This document shows, piece after piece, positions 60,605 through 64,000 of a stretch of 64,000 nt of DNA. The stretch lies in assembly GCA_921293015.1 (NCBI GenBank), contig OV121082.1:25805497-25869496 (forward strand), in the 5' to 3' direction. A program made the position numbers and the translations under genes. The notes under the pieces were generated by a model. That model was given only the letters and a program-made list of their open reading frames with translations, did not search any database and was not told the origin of the DNA. This stretch comes from Phorcus lineatus (lineage: Eukaryota; Mollusca; Gastropoda; Trochida; Trochidae). Positions within the stretch are counted from its first letter, which is position 1. Every line of letters starts with the position of its first letter.

Positions 60605-60690
60605 ATTTCCCTTATCGTGGTGTGGTGGTGTGCGTGCTTCAGAGACCCCAAAAACTATATCAACCGAAGGCTGGTTCATGTGGCAAAATA
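60605..60690 (-). repeat. GTGAGTGAG-family repeat, 3' end fragment (copy 4)
   Basis: TTATCGTGGTGTGGTGGTGT then GCTTCAGAGACCCCAAAAAC matches the end block at 1654-1700 (TTATCGTGGTGTAGTGGTTT, CTTCAAAGACCCC). Only this end is present. The 99-codon open frame starting at 60599 runs through it and is not a gene. Confidence 0.7.
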
Positions 60691-62387
60691 TATCAGATTG
60701 GACACATTTTGTGTTAAATTTAGATACAAATATTTAGCTTTAGTTATTAATATGATTTACAATTTATTCGCAAACGTTGATGAAGATCCATTAAGCCAAT
60801 GTCTCATTTGTTTGACTAGTCAAATGTCTAGGGTTTTTGTTATGCCAATAAGCGATGGAATAATCATAGAATTGCGAATATCACGAGTCGCCAAGTAACC
60901 TCGAGTACTCATGATATACAATACAAAACATCTTGTCAGTGACGCCAGGTCCAGTGTGTTGTATTGGTGTAATAGGTCGCCTGGGATCCTCCATATCTCA
61001 GCATCAGTGAACAGGGAAACTGTCTCTGGCAAACACTACATTATCAGTCTCTTGGTGTCTTCTTCTACTAACCAAACTAATTAAGTGTTAAACCCAACAA
61101 GCCATATGGGGCCTATTGGTGTCTGTCTAATGACACGTTCAAACACTAAACACTAAAAGCAGGACACTCACATAAACTCATGCAGACTTTTGTGCAGCTT
61201 AATGTTATAACAGTTGTGGACATGTAAAATGTTTGTACATACTTTCAACACATATTGTGTGCAAAATAGTACCATTAAATGTATGTTGTCCTTCAGTTTT
61301 TAAAAGAACTAGCTACCATCAAAATGCAAGGACTTTATTATTGTCAATAAGGAGTACAGTAAATTATAAAATATTTATGATTGATAAATATTTCTTTTTT
61401 AACAGAATCCTAATGAAAATATAAAACAATATGTTGATGGTATGTTAAGTGTTCTCCTCAAAAATAACAAAATCCCTTGTTGTGCCATTTGATCAAAGTT
61501 TTGTTTGTTTTCCGATTAGTTTCTTAGCGTTAGGTTTGTCATTATTCTAAAATAATGGACCACATTGAGCGACTATAGGTGTACAGCTTCGTACCGAAGA
61601 TTTGTTCATCTACGTCAAATCATAGACAACTCTCTTGTAATTTGGATTTCGTTTCAACATCGATTGCATAACTTCAATTGTACTGAACATATTAAGATTT
61701 CTCAAGTCCAAGTGTAACACAATTATTCGGCAATTTATCATTAGAATCTGAGGTGGATAGTGCAAATTTTCAAATTTTGGCAAGAAGAATCAGACAAAGT
61801 GGGTAACATTTTCGATTTTCTAGTCTGAAACATTTTCTGAATCGATTATAAATGAAAACCATTTCATCGTACGTATAATGAATGAGTATATGAAAGATTA
61901 CATGACTATTTTTCACGCTGTGGGTCACTTAAAGGTGATTTCTTAATAAGAAGTAAAAACTTAAATTGTCGAAATGTCGACTTCTGGTCTCACAACGACC
62001 TGCCAAAACCGTAACAGTTAACTTTGTCATAGGACTTAAGAATATGCCATAAAGTTTAAAAGACACTTACAATCCTGATTTTTAAAAAACCAGTTAACAG
62101 GTCAAATAAGATACACGTGTATGTCATTCACGTTTGAGTAAAAGATGTTAATGATGAGTTAAAAGAAAATGTTCTTAAAAACAAGACAACTTAACAAGGA
62201 AAGACGCTCGTTCAATTGCAACTTCTCTGTAGATAGGTGACTACTACAGCATTAGGACTCAAACGACAACTGACTAAGTTATTTCAACTCAAAGAATAAA
62301 GTTACCCATGGAAACTGTGACCGACCATCATGTTACCTTTTCAGAAAATCTTCGTGCAGATTACAGAGCATAGACTGTGACACTCTT
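60691..62387. other. Unannotated stretch
   Basis: No gene or clear repeat recognised. Confidence 0.45.
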
Positions 62388-62545
62388 TGTGAGTGAGTTG
62401 GGGTTTAAGGTACGTTCAACAAGATTTCAGTTATTGGACACGTTGTAGACAAGCCCCTTAAAGAGAGTAAAATCAGAGAAAAAGGATGAGTGAAAAGACG
62501 GAAGGAAAGGCGTGGGCAATTTATGTCAGAAATCAAAAAGGAAAA
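62388..62545 (+). repeat. GTGAGTGAG-family dispersed repeat, copy 5
   Basis: GTGAGTGAGTTGGGGTTTAA, CAACAAGATTTCAGTTATTG, then AAAGAGAGTAAAATCAGAG and AAAGACGGAAGGAAAGGCG follow copy 3 in order. It ends before the GCGACT block. Confidence 0.75.
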
Positions 62546-64000
62546 CGCAATGAGTATGTATGTAACAATTTATATGATTGATAACATACAGTAGAAAAAT
62601 AGGCGCAGAACAGACGATAGAAATCTATGTTTCAAATAAGTGAAATACAGTTATAACTCACAGTCCATTAATACAAAGATAAGACATTGGAGAAAAAGTT
62701 TGTACAGTCGAAAAACGATTGACTCATACATGGATAACATTTACACTCAAAGTATACTCATAATGTTCGCTTTAATAATGGTGATAAAGTGGTGTAGTTA
62801 TGTTACAAAAAAGAATCTCCTACAAAAAGGGAATCTCCTCTAATGTCTGTTAAGTTCTTCCATAAACGAACACAAGTTGATTAAATATCTAACGCTTCTC
62901 GAAAGTATGTTTACTTTAATCGACATGTGTTGATACAATTGACACCAGAGTGAGATTTTGTTCATTATTCGAAATCATTATTCAACACTTATCAAAAATA
63001 TGAACTGAATATAAACATAAAACTGCCATGAGGCTTCTTGAGCAGTCAGGTTATAGCATTGTGACGCATCCATATAGTGCCTTATTATGCCATTAGCAAT
63101 ATGACGTCATAGATTTGCCATCAGTGTTCTCAATTGTGCCAAATCATTTTGAGGTCATGAACTGATGAAGCATTTGCCAAAGATATTTGTTAGGTAAAAT
63201 GACGCAAACTAGTTATCAGAGAGTGTAGTCAAGGGCTCTCATTATACCGGTACGGATTAAAACCTCGAGTTTAAACCGTATCGTATTTTAAAAGCCTGGT
63301 TTGGCCCAAAACAACCTCTAAACCATGCACGATTACAGGACCAAAATATTCCACTTTTTTTAACGAGTGTATTTGTGAATGATTACCGCGCCCTAATTGA
63401 AACTATAACATGAGACTTCTCTAAGACACTACTTAGTTGTGGTGATTTTGTAGACTGCTAAACATTTGATGATGAAGGTAACAGTTAATCATTTCTTCCT
63501 CAGAAGATTTGACTCGTAGCTTATACGCCACTGGTTTCAGCCTTTCACCATCCAAACAACTGTAAGTATACCATTAGTTATCAGCCACTGACATATTGCT
63601 TTTCTTATGGATCCCTCAAAAAACTATAACAGGTGCATTACAAATTCTAGTAAGTAACCAGGTTTATTATTTACCTTGGAACTTGAACAGTTATCACAAC
63701 CCGAACATTAGTGTCCTATTTACATAGATAAAATATATTGCGTTTTGCTGGTATTAATACCTTCTTATCTGCCGTATCAAAATACAATTTATCGAATAGA
63801 TACAGAATTAACTTCCAAAGCACGTTCTCTTATTAACCGTACATGTTTTGTTCCAAAAAGAAGGGGAGCAACACATATGGATAACATATCTAATGACGGT
63901 ATATAACTATAAAGATAAAGACCTACTTGTTACGTTGCCAATAATTTGAATGTTTTTAGTCCTTCAAAGGGGATTGCAACTTGCAAATTCCCTTACCCTA
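62546..64000. other. Unannotated stretch to the window end
   Basis: No gene or repeat recognised. Frames do not exceed 67 codons. Confidence 0.45.

Overview
This is an AT-rich eukaryotic window with long intergenic stretches, spliced genes and many short dispersed repeats. I found no convincing host protein-coding gene, rRNA, functional tRNA or CRISPR array. The repeat types point to a marine invertebrate, most likely a mollusc. They include a family that starts with GTGAGTGAGTGAG, tRNA-headed SINE fragments, 3' ends of L2/CR1-like LINEs, and fragments resembling repeats I recall from bivalves and gastropods. The species is not determined.

The most informative region is 36388-41922. It looks like one DNA transposon of about 5.5 kb that belongs to the ISL2EU (THAP/DDE plus YqaJ) group. 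Both ends carry TGACCCCTCC as an inverted repeat, and each is flanked by the dinucleotide AT. A plus-strand gene supplies a THAP-like exon (36561-36728), a possible short exon (37109 on), an acidic linker exon (37782-37867) and a DDE transposase exon (38265-39175). A minus-strand gene starts just inside the right end. Its exons at 41838-41543, 40940-40710, 39361-39216 and 38173-37931 encode a SWIM zinc finger followed by the start of a YqaJ-type nuclease domain. The two genes interlock: the nuclease exon lies in a transposase intron, and the DDE exon lies in an intron of the nuclease gene. Both genes are decayed. The minus gene has one in-frame stop, one frameshift and no visible catalytic core. 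The plus gene has a damaged THAP region and a shortened region before the first catalytic Asp.

Left of the transposon (1-36385) are a decayed LINE 3' end (7340-7935), a degenerate tandem array (13380-13850), a MITE-like element with TTAA flanks (15150-15628), a Tc1-like N-terminal remnant (25870-26175), an exact 408-bp tandem duplication (28573-29388), several SINE-like pieces and members of five or so dispersed repeat families.

Right of it (41923-64000) are a second LINE 3' end (43655-44256), second copies of repeats seen on the left, a small palindromic element (49286-49366), a 32-bp minisatellite (59801-59905) and large stretches in which I recognise nothing. Functionally this is repeat-filled intergenic or intronic DNA. 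The only multi-gene system is the transposon with its transposase and accessory nuclease-like protein.
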